NCBI GenBank assembly: GCA_033239125.1
Contig: BSWB01000005.1
Span: 47,972,993 to 48,036,992, forward strand
DNA from: Fagopyrum homotropicum
Taxonomy: Eukaryota > Streptophyta > Magnoliopsida > Caryophyllales > Polygonaceae
Direction: 5' to 3'
DNA: 64,000 bases
Shown: positions 12,551-23,614 of the stretch, piece after piece
Layout: the number at the start of each line of letters is the position of its first letter
Numbering within the stretch: position 1 is the first letter of the stretch
Position numbers and translations under genes: made by a program
The notes under the pieces: generated by a model
Database searches by the model: none
What the model was told of the DNA's origin: nothing
Seen by the model: only the letters and a program-made list of their open reading frames with translations

Positions 12551-14663
12551 AATGGAGGCGTTTCAATTAGTGTGTGGAGGCGTTTCCCTTGGCTATTGGT
12601 GGAGGCGCAACAGAGGAGGCTTCCATGATATAGGTACGAGAGAGAACGACGGCTGGCTTCGACCGCCAGTTGAAACGCCTCCACACACCAGAAAGCTAGC
12701 CTTCGCCTCGAGCTGGAAGAGTACCGCTCAAGCCCTGCCGGAGACCAGGAGCCAAGCAGCCTTCGCCTGACGCCGGAAGAGCCCCTGCCCCCTCCATTGC
12801 TGCCCTCTCGCCTCTGAAGCGCCGCCGTCTGCTTCCCTTTTCTTTTCAAAGCAGCGTATGAATCGAATAAGGATGAAGCTTTTAGGGTTTTAAAATCGGG
12901 CCCCTCACTTCTGGTATAATTACAAATGTGACCCACTCTTTTATATTTGCAATATTGACCAAGGTTTTCGGGATTTTAGTATTATGCCCTCTATTTGATA
13001 TTTTCAAAATGGCCCAAAGTTTAATTATGGATAATGACCCAAGTTTCCAAAATTACATATTTGTCCCGGAAAATATTTAAGCGGTTTTAACCTTGGTTAT
13101 GAAAAGGAGTTTTACCTTAGATGTTTATATAAGTTATATACTCCGTTCAAATTTAGCGTATAAGCTAAATTTGTTTAGCTTTGGTGTTAGGAACGGAAGC
13201 GCCCCGATAAAGGCCAACGATTCCAAACTCGACATCTGTAGACCGGCTTCCGTCTTTTAACGTCGTGTGAGTATTCTTTTCCTCGACCTTTTTATGTTTA
13301 GTAGTAGTATCATGCTAGGTTGGATCTAGCATAACCTAGTGAGAATGCCAAGTAGTGGCCATGAAACATAGGTGAGTTTTTGAGGAATTATGATCGTTAT
13401 AAAGCTTGAGGTGCTATTATCTTGTGAGGATTGTAAGACTTTGAGTGTTTGGTTGATCTTGTGAGCGGTATGAGGCTCGAGGTTGAGATTGTATGATCTT
13501 GTGGATTTTAGAGCTTATGATTGACTTATCCTAGCACGGTGTTGCTACCGTTGAGTTTGTTGGGACTAGGCATGTTTATCCTAGTATGTGTTATGAGTTA
13601 TGATCCTGCGAGATCATAGGGTCTAGAAGTCTAAGGACTTCTAGCTGGTGTTGAGTGGGATGTGAGCATGAGAGGTTCTAGGATGCAGTCCTAGAATGAG
13701 AGTCAAATGATCTCGCGTAGATCATTTGTGTAGAAGTCTTAGACTTCTTGAGTTGAGCGAGTTGTTGATATAGATATCTTTTTGTGAGCAGGTGTAGACT
13801 TCTTCCCGAGGGAAGCGAGAGTGTTGCGTGAGTTAGCGTTTGGGACGAGTAAGTCTCCGGACTTACTTAGCTCGTATTCCTTGTATTAGCATCTATGTGT
13901 GTTGGGTGGTGTGTGTTTATTCCATATCGTTTATAACAACTAAACCGGTAATAGGACCACCGACCTTATATTATTTTGGCCCAAGTGTATGATAACGGGC
14001 GGTGACATCATCTGCCTAGCTCTTGCGAGAGTCTAGGAGGTTCTTGGCGACTAGCCCGTGCTGGTTAGACGGTCGGAGGCATCCGCACCGTTCCATGCCG
14101 GTAAGTAGGGACCGAGGCGGGACCACGGTGGTCTCGCGTCACAAAACTAAGTTGAATTAGAACGAGATATGATTTAATAATAATAAAGATAATAAACCGG
14201 AATTGTGTGCTTTGAGAATGTTGTGTGTTTATGATGATTTACTTGTGTTTGTGCCTTTCACCTTGATTCTAATGCTTCGAATATTAGCTAACGGTTTTAT
14301 ACCGATTGTTGTAGATTGTCTTGCAGGTTAGGAATGCGGCCGAGAGATCCGGAAGAGTGGGCAGCCGGGGTTCCGTACATTTTAGGAGTGGGTTTTGGTT
14401 AGAGTCGGGTTGTGTTTTATTCTTTTTTATTATGTTGGTATGCCGCGTGTATGGCGTTTTGGTCTTTGGTGTTGTGTATCGGCTGAAGTCTTTTGTTGTT
14501 TTCCTTCGGGATTCTTATCATTTGCATTAAAAGGAATTTTGTTTTTGCCTTTATTTGTGTCATGTTGAAAGATCCGGTGAAATTGTTGTCAGGCTAAGGG
14601 TCGGGACCCATTGTGAGGTCCCAACCCGTAGCATCCCGAGTCCCGCGGATTCGGGGTGTTACA
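12551..14663 (+). repeat. Rearranged, 5'-truncated 3' LTR
   Basis: From about 12671 to 14663 this is collinear with 6932-8928 and nearly identical to it. The preceding 12587-12669 is an inverted copy of 6795-6878, joined through a short inverted repeat of GGAGGCGTTTCAA. About 950-1080 bp of the LTR start are missing, and I see no polypurine tract. Template switching during reverse transcription, or later recombination, could explain this. Confidence 0.85.
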
Positions 14664-14668
14664 GAAAA

Positions 14669-14990
14669 GCCCTTGAGACCTCGAGCTTGTTGATTGACTT
14701 GGTGGTTTAAACTGGATTATGCATGATTGATTTCAATAATTATAATTAATTATGCATTCTATGATTTTATACAAGGATGAACAACTTTATTATATTTATA
14801 AAATGTTTTAAGAATGTTTTCATTTTAAATTCCATGAAGCATTCTCTTAGAGTGATCTATGATTTGAGCACACCACCAAAAATGTTTTGAAAGACTTTTC
14901 ATTGATCTTTATGACTTATAATCCATTCTATCTTGTACTTAAGAGTTGGAACTTGTTTGGGGACAAGCAAGGGACAAGTATGGGGTATTT
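14669..14990 (+). other. Athila-like 3' untranslated end with PPT
   Basis: This is the continuation of the interior after the nested element. The polypurine tract region GGGACAAGTATGGGG (14971-14985) lies just before the 3' LTR. No coding sequence is seen. Confidence 0.7.
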
Positions 14991-16850
14991 TGATAGCATG
15001 AATTATAGTCTATATTTTGGGGCCTGTTTAGACGTTTTATCTTCAATAATCTGCATGTTTGGATGTATATTATATGATTATATTGTCGTTTCATCTACCT
15101 TTGCGGGAATCGAGGTCTACACCAAGTTTCGTTGTAATCATAGGTAAAATGACACGTTTTACATCAAAATGGAGCTAAAGGAGCTAAGGAATCATTGGAG
15201 CTACATTCAGGAGCTTGAGGAAGAATCCAGGAAGCAAGGAATTAGATTAAAGATTCACTTTGGACCAGCTTTGAGAGATTTCACATTCAGTTTAGAGTCA
15301 CCTCGGTCAGCTACAGTACCACCTCGACCGAGGTGATCTTGAGGAGCGCCCCGACCGAGGCGAATACTCTGACACGGCGAGATATATTTTATTTGGCTGA
15401 GAACTTTTATTTTTGGAAGGAGAGATCTTATATTTTTTGGGCTGGATTTTTAGAAGGAAGATCATATATTTAGGAGATTTATTTTAGAGATAAGATATAT
15501 TTTATTAGGAAATTGTCTTTTAAGATATTTCCTATAAAATTATCTTAGGAAGATATTTATTTTAGGAGATATGGATATATTTAATAGGAAATTATCTTTT
15601 TCAGATTTTTATCTTTGGAAGATAATTCTCCTATATAAAGGGTTGGATTTTCTACAATTCAACCATCTTCGGATCACCGAATGCTTATACATGCCTAGAT
15701 GGCTGATAGCATCCAGCAATTACGGGATTTTCTCGAGAGTTTTGAAGGAAGGAAGATTGAAGATCAATCTAGGAAGGATTGATAGCTTGTTAGAGCTTTT
15801 GTGAAGGGTTTTGTAAGACTTTCTTAGATTCCCTTTTGTTGATTGTCTTGTTGGATTTGTTATCCAAGGAACGCTTATTTGTTTGATATTTGATTCAGTT
15901 ATTGAAGCCTTGTTCTTAAGGTTTTTGTGTTCAAATATTCATTCTCTTCCCATATATTTGATAATTGCTTTCATGATAATGAGTGGCTAATTTCCTTGTG
16001 CGATTCTAGGGTGATTGGTTGAAGGTTGTGGGAAAAACAATGATAGAATAATCTTAAATTCCAGTAGGACCCTGAAAGTTCGAGTCTTTATCCTTAACCT
16101 TAGAACATCTCGTTCAGTCGATGAACATCTCGGCCTGGGTGGAACTTGACTGACCGAGGTGACTTATCTGATCCGTAACTGAGAGTTAAGTGTTAGACTT
16201 TGCCAAATCCTATTCTTATTATACCTTTCCTGGTTCAATGCAAGTCTAGGATGAGACTTACCCGATAATTCCTTTGTTTGTTTACCCATGATCATAAGTG
16301 TAGGTAATAAAGGTTATCCTTTATTGGGGTTTGAGTGTGCCTTCATTCCATCTTTGTGAGTTAGCCTGAGACTTACCCGGTAAAGGTTAATTCTATTCCC
16401 TTAGTTGGTGTGTTGGTTTGAGATTATAATTCCTTTCCTTAGTACCTTGAGACTTACCCGGTAATAGGTGCTTTTGGTTTGGAATTGTGAGTAGTGAGAC
16501 TTACCCGGTGATCTATTCCACTTTAGTAACACCTTCCCTTTGCAAAACTTCAGCTTTTTCCGCTTATCTTTAGATCTTGAGTTGGAACCACAACTAGATG
16601 CTTTAATCCCTAGAATTGCATATTTCCTTAATTGACTTTTTATCATTTTTGATTGCTTTAATCGTTTTTGTGGTTAGTAATTACATAGACAACCTACACC
16701 TGCTTTGTTTCACCAAGTCCCTGAGATCGACACCCCGGAATTCTTGCTTTTTACTACGATTGACCCGTACACTGCGGGTTCGCATCCTTGTTTTAAGCTT
16801 ACATCTAGGGTTATAAATTTAAAGCTTGCACACACCGTTTGGAGCAAACA
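14991..16850 (+). repeat. 3' LTR of Athila-like element (1860 bp)
   Basis: It starts TGATAGCATG after the polypurine tract and ends GGAGCAAACA. It is followed by ATCAT, which is continuous with the empty site seen at 61106. A TATA box lies at 15631. The part downstream of the TATA box carries four copies of GAGACTTACCCGGTAA-like sequence (16253, 16368, 16448, 16496). The exact first base is uncertain by a few positions. Confidence 0.85.
15631..15638 (+). promoter_or_regulatory. TATA box in Athila-like LTR
   Basis: TATATAAA in the context CTCCTATATAAAGGG is a strong plant TATA box about 640 bp into the LTR. It would place transcription start near 15660-15670 and define the U3/R border. Confidence 0.65.
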
Positions 16851-17040
16851 ATCATTCCATGACAAAGTGTTTTTTCTTGAAATAACCATCAGGTAGGGTT
16901 TGAATCCAATGTGAAAACAAAATATTAAGCTCACTCATGTAAGTGATTTATTGTTAAGTGTCATAGATAAATAATACAACAAATTTCCTAGCACCTAAAC
17001 TATGATTTTCCTTGATCAGGTTTTTTTACTAATGTTTTTT

Positions 17041-17222
17041 GGGCTAATTAGGTAAGTATGCTTTTTTACTTTATTGTATACTAAATAGGCCTTTTCTAGT
17101 TTTCTATTTAATAAATATACCCTAACTTTTTGTATTTTCTCTAAAACTCTAAACACTCTTCTCTCAAGGGGTACATTTACTAAAACTAAAACTCAAAAAA
17201 GCCTAGTAAACCAAATTGTTTC
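17041..17222. mobile_element. 182-bp Mutator-type MITE
   Basis: The imperfect terminal repeats are GGGCTAATTAGGTAA and, at the other end on the complement, GAAACAATTTGGTTTACTAGGC. It is flanked by 9-bp duplications ATGTTTTTT (17032-17040) and ATGCTTTTT (17223-17231, one mismatch). The other three copies of this intron (18174-19257, 61306 region, 62236-63330) lack it, giving an empty site. A second copy, also 182 bp, is at 55549-55730. Confidence 0.85.
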
Positions 17223-17244
17223 ATGCTTTTTTTTGTGTTGGCAG

Positions 17245-18120
17245 GATTGACCTTACCTAAAATTATATACAGGAGGATTTTCTAGTTTTGTTTTTACTAA
17301 CCTAAATAAGTTTCTTTCATGGCTCGGAAGAGAGAACACAAGAATGGGTCAGATCACAAAGCGTTAGGAAATAAAGAAAAGCATCCAACACAAGAGTGCA
17401 GGCCACCTTTTTGTCAATAAAATTGGAAAATATAATGACATGAAGGATGTCCAGAATGGTCATTAAACCCACATACGACTGACCGAGGAAGTAAAAAATA
17501 ATTTCTCTTCAGGAGATGGAAAAAGAAGAATTTATAAAAAAATGTTAAGTCACAAAGACATCTTGAGCAAGGGGTGGATGCGAAGTAGAGAATTCAGAAA
17601 CCAGAACTTGACAAAGATGATTCAGGTCATGACATGGATACTTCATCCTTGTGGGAGATTGGGACGTCTGAGAGTATCCATGATGCAGATCTTGTGAAGG
17701 AAAGTTTTGATATTTCACAAGATAGATTGCAAACTGAAGATATCAGTGGATAGTTGCATCTTTCGGATATATTTGGTTTTGAAATCCTCAAGACATCTGT
17801 GTTCTCATTGTTAAATACATTTTATGACTGGTCGGAAAGACATAGGCCACTTTTTGCTGTTGTGACAAACAAGATACAGAGCACTTGTGACTATGTCCAT
17901 ATGAAATGTGTCCAGGCATATCCAATTGCTAATTGCTATAAAATGGCTTCGGTATTGTGGAAATGTTTTGCTTGTTGTGTTGATGGTTTGGTTGGATTGT
18001 TTTCTAAGAGGGGTTGATTCCTTTGTGCGCATGGGGACAACGTCATTCTTCTCTGTTATGCGGTCCGGTCTTCTTTCAGTTATTGCTATGTTCGGGACCT
18101 TCAAGTTTCTTCTAGTATTG
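17245..18120 (+). pseudogene. J-domain-like protein exon, left arm
   Basis: A plant exon with intact borders: TTGGCAG/GATTGACC at 17244 and TTG/GTAAGTTC at 18120. ATG is at 17319. The start reads MARKREHKNGSDHKALGNKE in this arm, the best preserved of the four. Frameshifts follow, then a serine/aspartate-rich stretch (near DMDTSSLWEIGTSESIHD). The last part encodes a hydrophobic membrane stretch containing MVWLDCFLRGVDSFVRMGTT. From memory this resembles the membrane-spanning N-terminal part of plant DNAJC14-like J-domain proteins. The J domain itself is absent, so the family call is tentative. Confidence 0.55.
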
Positions 18121-18186
18121 GTAAGTTCTTCAGGGTTCCTTTTCTTGACTCTACTTTGAATGCATAACAATAACTGAAGAACTTAC

Positions 18187-19058
18187 CGATACTAGAAGAA
18201 ACTTGAAGGTCCCCATCATAGCAATAACTGAAAGAAGACCGGACCACATAACAGAGAAGAATGACGTTGTCCCCATGCGCACAAAGGAATCAACCCCTCT
18301 TAGAAAACAATCCAACCAAACCATCAACACAACAAGCAAAACATTTCCACAATACCGAAGCTAGTTTATAGCAATTAGCAACTGGATATGCCTGGACACA
18401 TTTCATGTGGACAGTCACAAGTGCTCTGTATCTTGTTTGTCACAACAGCAAAAAGTGGCCTATGTCTTTCTGACCAGTCATAAAATGTATTTAACAATGA
18501 GAACACAGATGTCTTGAGGATTTCAAAACCAAATATATCCGAAAGATGCAACTATCCACTGATATCTTCAGTTTGCAATCTATCTTGTGAAATATCAAAA
18601 CTTTCCTTCACAAGATCTGCATCATGGATACTCTCAGACGTCCCAATCTCCCACAGGGATGAAGTATCCATGTCATGATCTGAGTCATCTTTCTCAAGTT
18701 TTGGTTTCGGAATTCTCTACTTCGCATCCACCCCTTGCTCAAGATGTCTTTGTGACTTAAAATTTTTTTATAAATTCTTCCTTTTCCATTTCCTGAAGAG
18801 AAATTGTTTTTTACTTCCTCAGTCAGTCGTATGTGGGGTTAATCACCATTCTGGACATCCTTCATGTCATTATATTTTCCAGTTTTATTGACAAAAGGTG
18901 GCATGCACTCTAGTGCTGGATGCTTTTCTTTATTACCTGACGCTTTGTGATTTGACCCATTCTTGTGTTCTCTCTCCGAGCCATGAAAGAAACTTATTTA
19001 GTTTGTTATAAACAGAACTAGAAAATCCTCTTGTATATGATTTTAGGTAAGGTCAATC
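18187..19058 (-). pseudogene. J-domain-like protein exon, right arm
   Basis: Inverted copy of the same exon. On the minus strand the splice acceptor is at 19059-19060, ATG at 18984, and the donor GTAAGT at 18186-18181. The frame is shifted right after the start codon (CGGAGAGAG instead of CGGAAGAGAG), so it cannot encode the same N-terminus as the left arm. The hydrophobic MVWLDCFLRGVDSFVRMGTT segment is still open. It probably makes no protein, and its value is as half of the hairpin. Confidence 0.6.
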
Positions 19059-19678
19059 CTGCCAACACAAATAAAAAAATTAGTAAAAAAATTGATCAAG
19101 GAAAATCTTACTTGCTATGAAATTTTTTAGTATTTATTATCTATGACACTTAACAATAAATCACTTACATGAGTTAGCTTAAAAATTTTGTTTTCACATT
19201 GGATTCAAACCCTAGTTGATGGCTATTTCAAGAATAAACACTTTGTCATGGAATGATAAGTTCAAGATATTTTTTACAAAATAAAGTTTACAACTAACTA
19301 ATCAGCTACCCAGGATCAACGCCAAAGAAAGTGCTTGCAACCAAGAAATTACACAGAGAATATAGCAACAAAAATCAACTAGCTCTGAGAAAAAAACAAA
19401 TAGATAGGAACTCCGCAATTGCTAACTAACTACATGACGTTACAAAAAAAAGATTAAACTAACTAATCAGATACCCAAGATCACAACGCCAAGAAACTGC
19501 TTGCAACCAAGAAATTACACACAGATAATATAATAACGAAAACCAACCAAATTTTAGAAAAAACATATGTATAGGAACTCCGCAATTGCTAACGAGAGGA
19601 CATTAAAATAATAGTTTTGATCAGATTTACTTTTGTTGAGTTTGAACATTACCCAACCATAGCCTACAATATTGCAAC

Positions 19679-19894
19679 TGTAAACGCACACAAGATTGAG
19701 AGAATTCTCTCGATTGATTGATATTAACAATAAACAATAAAAATGGATTTATAATACAGAAAACAAATGAAGAAACTAATCCTATTCTATAAACAAGGAG
19801 ATACATCAGAAGTGGAGGAAGAAGTAACAACGTTTACACATAAAATCATATTTGACCTACTCTATCGGATGATGTATTCTTGTGTTGGTTGTTA
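19679..19894 (-). repeat. Copia 3' LTR (216 bp)
   Basis: On the minus strand it starts after GCTTGGGGG and ends ...GTTTACA beside GTTGC. The same LTR at the same insertion site appears at 63737-63952, so the copia insertion predates duplication of the locus. The start reads TAACAACC rather than TG, so that border may be off by a few bases. Confidence 0.75.
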
Positions 19895-19899
19895 CCCCC

Positions 19900-22878
19900 A
19901 AGCAAGACCAATTCTGGGACGGACTTCGTGCATGGAACGAAGAAAGGCAATCCGGTCCGTGGAAAGAGGGTTGGTGAATATTTCTGCAAGTTGATCGTTG
20001 GAGGAGATGTGATGAACTTTGAGAGTCCCTGATTCAACTTGTTCACGAACGAAGTGGAAATCCAACTAAATATGCCTGGAATGGGCACTTATAACCGGGT
20101 TTTTGCACATGAAATTAGCACCGATGTTGTCGCACATAAGCTTAGGAGGTTGCTACAGAGGAGTCCCAAGATCACGCAGTAGTTGTTTGATCCACAACAA
20201 TTCAGCAGCGGTGTTGGCGAGAGCCCTATATTCTGCTTCAGTACTGGACATTCCAACCACTTTTTGCTTGCGACAAGGCCAGCTAATCAGATTTGGACCG
20301 TGGAAAATGGCAACGCCATATTGTGAGCTACAATCATTGATGTCGGAGATCCAACCAGCGTCGGAATAGGCTAGGAGAAAGGGTGAGTCGGTTTGGCAAA
20401 AACTAAGGCAGTGAGACAAAGTGCCATTGAGGTACCTAAGGATGCGTTTGACAACTTGCTAGTGTTGAAGGGTTGGCTTGTGCATATACTAACAGACCCT
20501 ATTAACGGAAAAAGAGATGTCGGGGCGAGTTATGGTGGCGTATTCGAGGGAGCCTACATTACATCTATAGAGGGTTGGGTCGGGGAAGAGTTTGCCGGTT
20601 TTTGACAATTTGGTTGACGGTTTTGCAAGGGTGGGAATGGGTTTTGAATCTGTCATGTTGCTCCTAGTTAGGATATCTTCATTGTACCCACTTTGGGAGA
20701 GATGGATTGTGGTTGGGGATCGGGTAATTTGAAGGCCAAGGAAGTAATGGAGGTCTCCAAGGTCTTTGCGAGAAAAGTTTGTGTTTAAGGTGGATATGAA
20801 ACGCTTGATGGCCATCGGATTGTAACCCGTAATGATAAGATCATCAACATAAAGAAGAAGATAAATAGTGGTTGATTTAGAGGAGTGAACAAAGAGTGAT
20901 GTGTCGGATTTACAAGCTCGAAAACCATGAGTGACTAGATAGGACTTAAGCTTATTGAACCAAGCCCGTGGAGCTTTCTTGAGGCCATATAGTGCTTTGT
21001 GTAATCGACACACATGTGTTGGGCGAGACACATCTTCAAACCCCTTTTATTATTCCATGTATAATTCCTCCGTTAAGTCACCATTGAGAAAAGCGTTGTT
21101 TATGTCAAGTTGCTTAACGGGCCATCCCTTAGAGAGAGCAATTGACAATACAAGTCGGATTGTGGTAGGTTTGATGACGCGACTAAATGTGTCAAAGGTG
21201 TATATTCCCTCCTCTTAACTGAACCCTTTGGCAACTAACCGAGCTTTGTACTTTTCCACCGAGCCATCCGAATGTCGCTTTATCCTGAAAATCCACTTAC
21301 ACCATACAAGTTTAGTGTGTCTAGGATGGGGAACAATAGACCAAGTATTATTTCGAATCAAAGTATCATATTATTGTTTCATCGCAAGTCGCCAACACTC
21401 ATGTTTATGGGCATCGGAGACAGTTTTTGGCTCAGTTGTAGGTGGCCTCGATACTGTTAGGACTCTTGGTCTTAGGGAATTTGTACTAGACTAAGTACTA
21501 TTTCGAATCAAAGCATCATATTTTTGTTTCATCGCAAGTCGCCAACACTCATGTTTAAGGGCATGAGAGGCAATTTTTGGCTCAGTTGTAGGTGGGCTCG
21601 ATACTGTTAGGACTCTTGGTTTTAGGGAATTTGTATTAGCCCTAGTTGACATGGAGTTTTGGTTGTTTACAGCTGGGCGAAAATAGCTAGGTACGGTGGG
21701 AGGATTAGGGGTTTTGGCGCGGGAAATAATGGTGGGTTGTTGATAGCGGGGTAGGGAAAGGGAAGGATGGTCTGTTGATGGTAGGTTAGGGGGTTGTACG
21801 GGTTCAACAGTAGCTGATGCGAGGTCAAGCAAAGCCGAGGAGGTGGGTTGAGGCGGCGGCAGTGGCGTGGAGCACTCACGGTCAGGTTGTCCATCGGCGT
21901 ATGGAAACAAGTCTTCATTAAATACTAAATGGCGGGAGATGTATATCCGAGAAGTGGGTTTGTCAAAGAAAAGGTAGCCTTTGTGTGTTGAACAATACCC
22001 AATAAAAACACAAGGAAGTGAACGGAAATCCATCTTGTTGCTATTGTATGGACGTAGGAATGGAAAACACAAGCAACCGAATTCTTTTACAAAACCAAAA
22101 TCTTGATTTTTATTGTAGAGTTTTTATTAGGGAGAGATGAAATTGGGAGTTGGGGTGATGGTTCAGTTGTGAAGATAAGTTGCGGTTGTGAAAGCATGTT
22201 CCTGAAACTATTGTGGAAGCGAGGATTGGGCTAAGAGAGTTAGACCCTTTTCAACTATTATTCTTTTGCGAAGTTCAACCACACTGTTTTGTTCTTGAGT
22301 ATAGGGGCAAGATATTTGATGTTTGGTGCCATAAGATGAGAGGAGGGTTGAGACATTGCGAATTTCACCCCCCCCCCTCAGCCCCCGTATTTTTGGAGGC
22401 TTTTTATGTCACAATCGAATTGTGTTTTGATCATAGTACGGAATTGTATGAATATGGTAAGAACTTGGGATTTGTGTGACAAAAAGTAAATCCAAACGAA
22501 TTTAGTGCAATCATCAATGAACAAAACAAAGTAGCAATTGTCATTCATAGAAAACATAGGGGAGCGGCCCCAAACGTCGGAATAAACAAGATCAAAAGGA
22601 CTTTTAGAAGCAACATGCAAAGTGGGAAGATAAAAATTATGAATTTTGCCTAATTGGCAAGAATCACAAACATTAGGACATTTATTTGTAGTAATTGAAA
22701 GATTGAAGATTGAGACCAAACGCCAAAGAATAGACTCGTGAGGGTGCCCTATCTGAAAATGCCACCATTGAAGTGAGGTACGGACGGTTGTGAGAGGAAT
22801 GGTTGATTTGGTGGAGGGTTAGGATGTGGGCAGCCTATAGAGACCATGATTGACGTCCCCTTTGGAGGATTGTTTTGG
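19900..22878 (-). pseudogene. Copia integrase-RT-RNase H polyprotein remnant
   Basis: Domains in order on the minus strand: GAG-pre-integrase WHFQIGHPHESIL (near 22770), CPNVCDSCQLGKIH zinc-binding end (near 22660), integrase core with YSDVWGRSP (near 22570), reverse transcriptase from ECWRLAMKQKYDAL (near 21530) with active site YVDDLIITG (near 20840), and RNase H with STEAEYRAL (near 20240). It is disabled by a C-run in integrase (22368-22377), TAATAA before KGFEDVSRP, other stops, and an in-frame 150-bp tandem duplication (21341-21640). Enzymes of this type copy RNA into DNA and insert it, but this copy is dead. Confidence 0.9.
21341..21640 (-). repeat. 150-bp tandem duplication inside copia RT
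   Basis: Two 150-bp units (21341-21490 and 21491-21640) are about 93% identical by eye. 150 is a multiple of three, so the duplication adds 50 codons in frame at the N-terminus of the reverse transcriptase domain (around ECWRLAMKQ). Confidence 0.9.
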
Positions 22879-23060
22879 CATCCGATTGCAGTCCTAGAGC
22901 GAGGTATGAGATGCATGTGTTCTAGAGCGAGGTATGAGATGCCTACGTTCGAATGACATTCCCATGTTGAGGATACAGTGGTCGAGACGAGGACCTAATG
23001 AGGCTACATGGAAGACTGAAAATAGTTTCTAGAGGAACTACGAAGAATTTTTTGTTGAGA
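22879..23060 (+). pseudogene. Gypsy chromodomain-like tail, broken
   Basis: Remnant of the integrase C-terminal region, matching the frame VLERGVRRLRSKDIPMLRIQ seen at 51450 but with a 28-bp internal duplication, frame changes and several stops. In chromoviruses this tail directs integration. No function is expected here. Confidence 0.7.
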
Positions 23061-23214
23061 TAGATGCGCCTGTAGGATCACCGAGTAGATTTTAGTGTTA
23101 TATTGGTAGTGTTTTGATTATGTGCTTTGATGTGTTTATTTTCGTGCTAGTTATGATGTGATATTTGATCTTGTTAGATCTTGATGTGCTAGCGTGATTT
23201 ATGATTATAGCTGC

Positions 23215-23530
23215 GATGGTTCTTTCCTCCACGCTACCTTGATGGGCATAGTTTCGTTGGAAATGTTCTTCCTCCATGCTTTATAGATGAGTATGATCTG
23301 GCTAGAGATGTGCTTCATCTAGGCCCTGTGATATGATTATGGTAAGAAAAGTGTTTCCTCTATGCCTTGTGATGAGATTATAGGTTGGCTAGAGATGGTT
23401 TTCCTCTATGACTTTGGATAGCGTTATGATCTTGCTGTTGGAGTTTGTGATTCCTCCATGCTATGTTTTGAGGTTATAGAGTATTATAGGTTGATACCTT
23501 TGAACGGAGATTGATTCCTCCGATAGATAC
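23215..23530 (+). repeat. Degenerate 3' UTR repeat array
   Basis: Five to seven diverged units around GAGATG(n)TTCCTCYATGC, 45-65 bp apart, between the chromodomain stop and the polypurine tract. The same array occurs at 51750-52090, and on the minus strand at 32040-32360 and 35743-36200. Confidence 0.75.
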
Positions 23531-23614
23531 AGTGTTTATACCTCGCGTATGGGTCCGAGAGGATTTGGGAATTGTTCACGTTTAAGGACGAAACTTTTTT
23601 TTATGGGTGTGTGA

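Larger units (their letters stand above)
5845..14663 (+). mobile_element. Tekay-like gypsy element with decayed interior
   Basis: The element is flanked by the 5-bp target duplication GAAAA (5840-5844 and 14664-14668). The 5' LTR is 5845-8928, the tRNA-Met primer site is at 8933, the interior runs to about 12550, and the 3' LTR is rearranged and 5'-truncated (12551-14663). The two LTRs differ at about a dozen positions over the last ~1.75 kb, yet the interior holds only shredded reverse transcriptase and no integrase. This suggests a recent insertion of a copy that was already defective and was mobilised in trans. It splits the Athila-like element. Confidence 0.9.
2340..16850 (+). mobile_element. 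Athila-like non-autonomous LTR retrotransposon
   Basis: The order is partial 5' LTR (2340-3155), tRNA-Asp primer site (3162), one broken ORF (3360-4388), long 3' untranslated region, polypurine tract (about 14971-14985) and 3' LTR (14991-16850). Without the nested gypsy element at 5845-14663 the interior is only about 3 kb, with no protease, reverse transcriptase or integrase. The primer site and the GGGACAAG...AAGTATGGGG tract are typical of plant Athila/Tat elements. It must have relied on proteins supplied in trans. It is inserted in the inverted exon locus: the site AACTT/ATCAT is empty at 61101-61110. The left target duplication is outside the window. Confidence 0.75.
16851..19673. repeat. 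Large inverted repeat of a host exon (left copy)
   Basis: Arms 16851-18134 and 18174-19257 are reverse complements around a 39-nt spacer. The right arm extends on to 19673, but its partner on the left was displaced by the Athila-like insertion at 16850. Each arm holds one host exon with its 3' splice site, start codon and 5' splice site. The left arm also carries a MITE (17041-17222) that the right arm lacks. A transcript through the centre would fold into a ~1.1-kb hairpin. Confidence 0.9.
19679..22878 (-). mobile_element. Ty1/copia element, 5' truncated
   Basis: Reading on the minus strand: GAG-pre-integrase, integrase, reverse transcriptase and RNase H (22878 down to about 19900), then a G5 polypurine tract and a 216-bp 3' LTR (19679-19894). 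The probable target duplication is GCAAC (19674-19678). The 5' LTR and gag are missing: at about 22878 the sequence switches to a plus-strand gypsy element. The small LTR and the YGLKKAPRAW and YVDDLIITG motifs suggest the Ale-type lineage, but I cannot confirm it. Confidence 0.85.
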
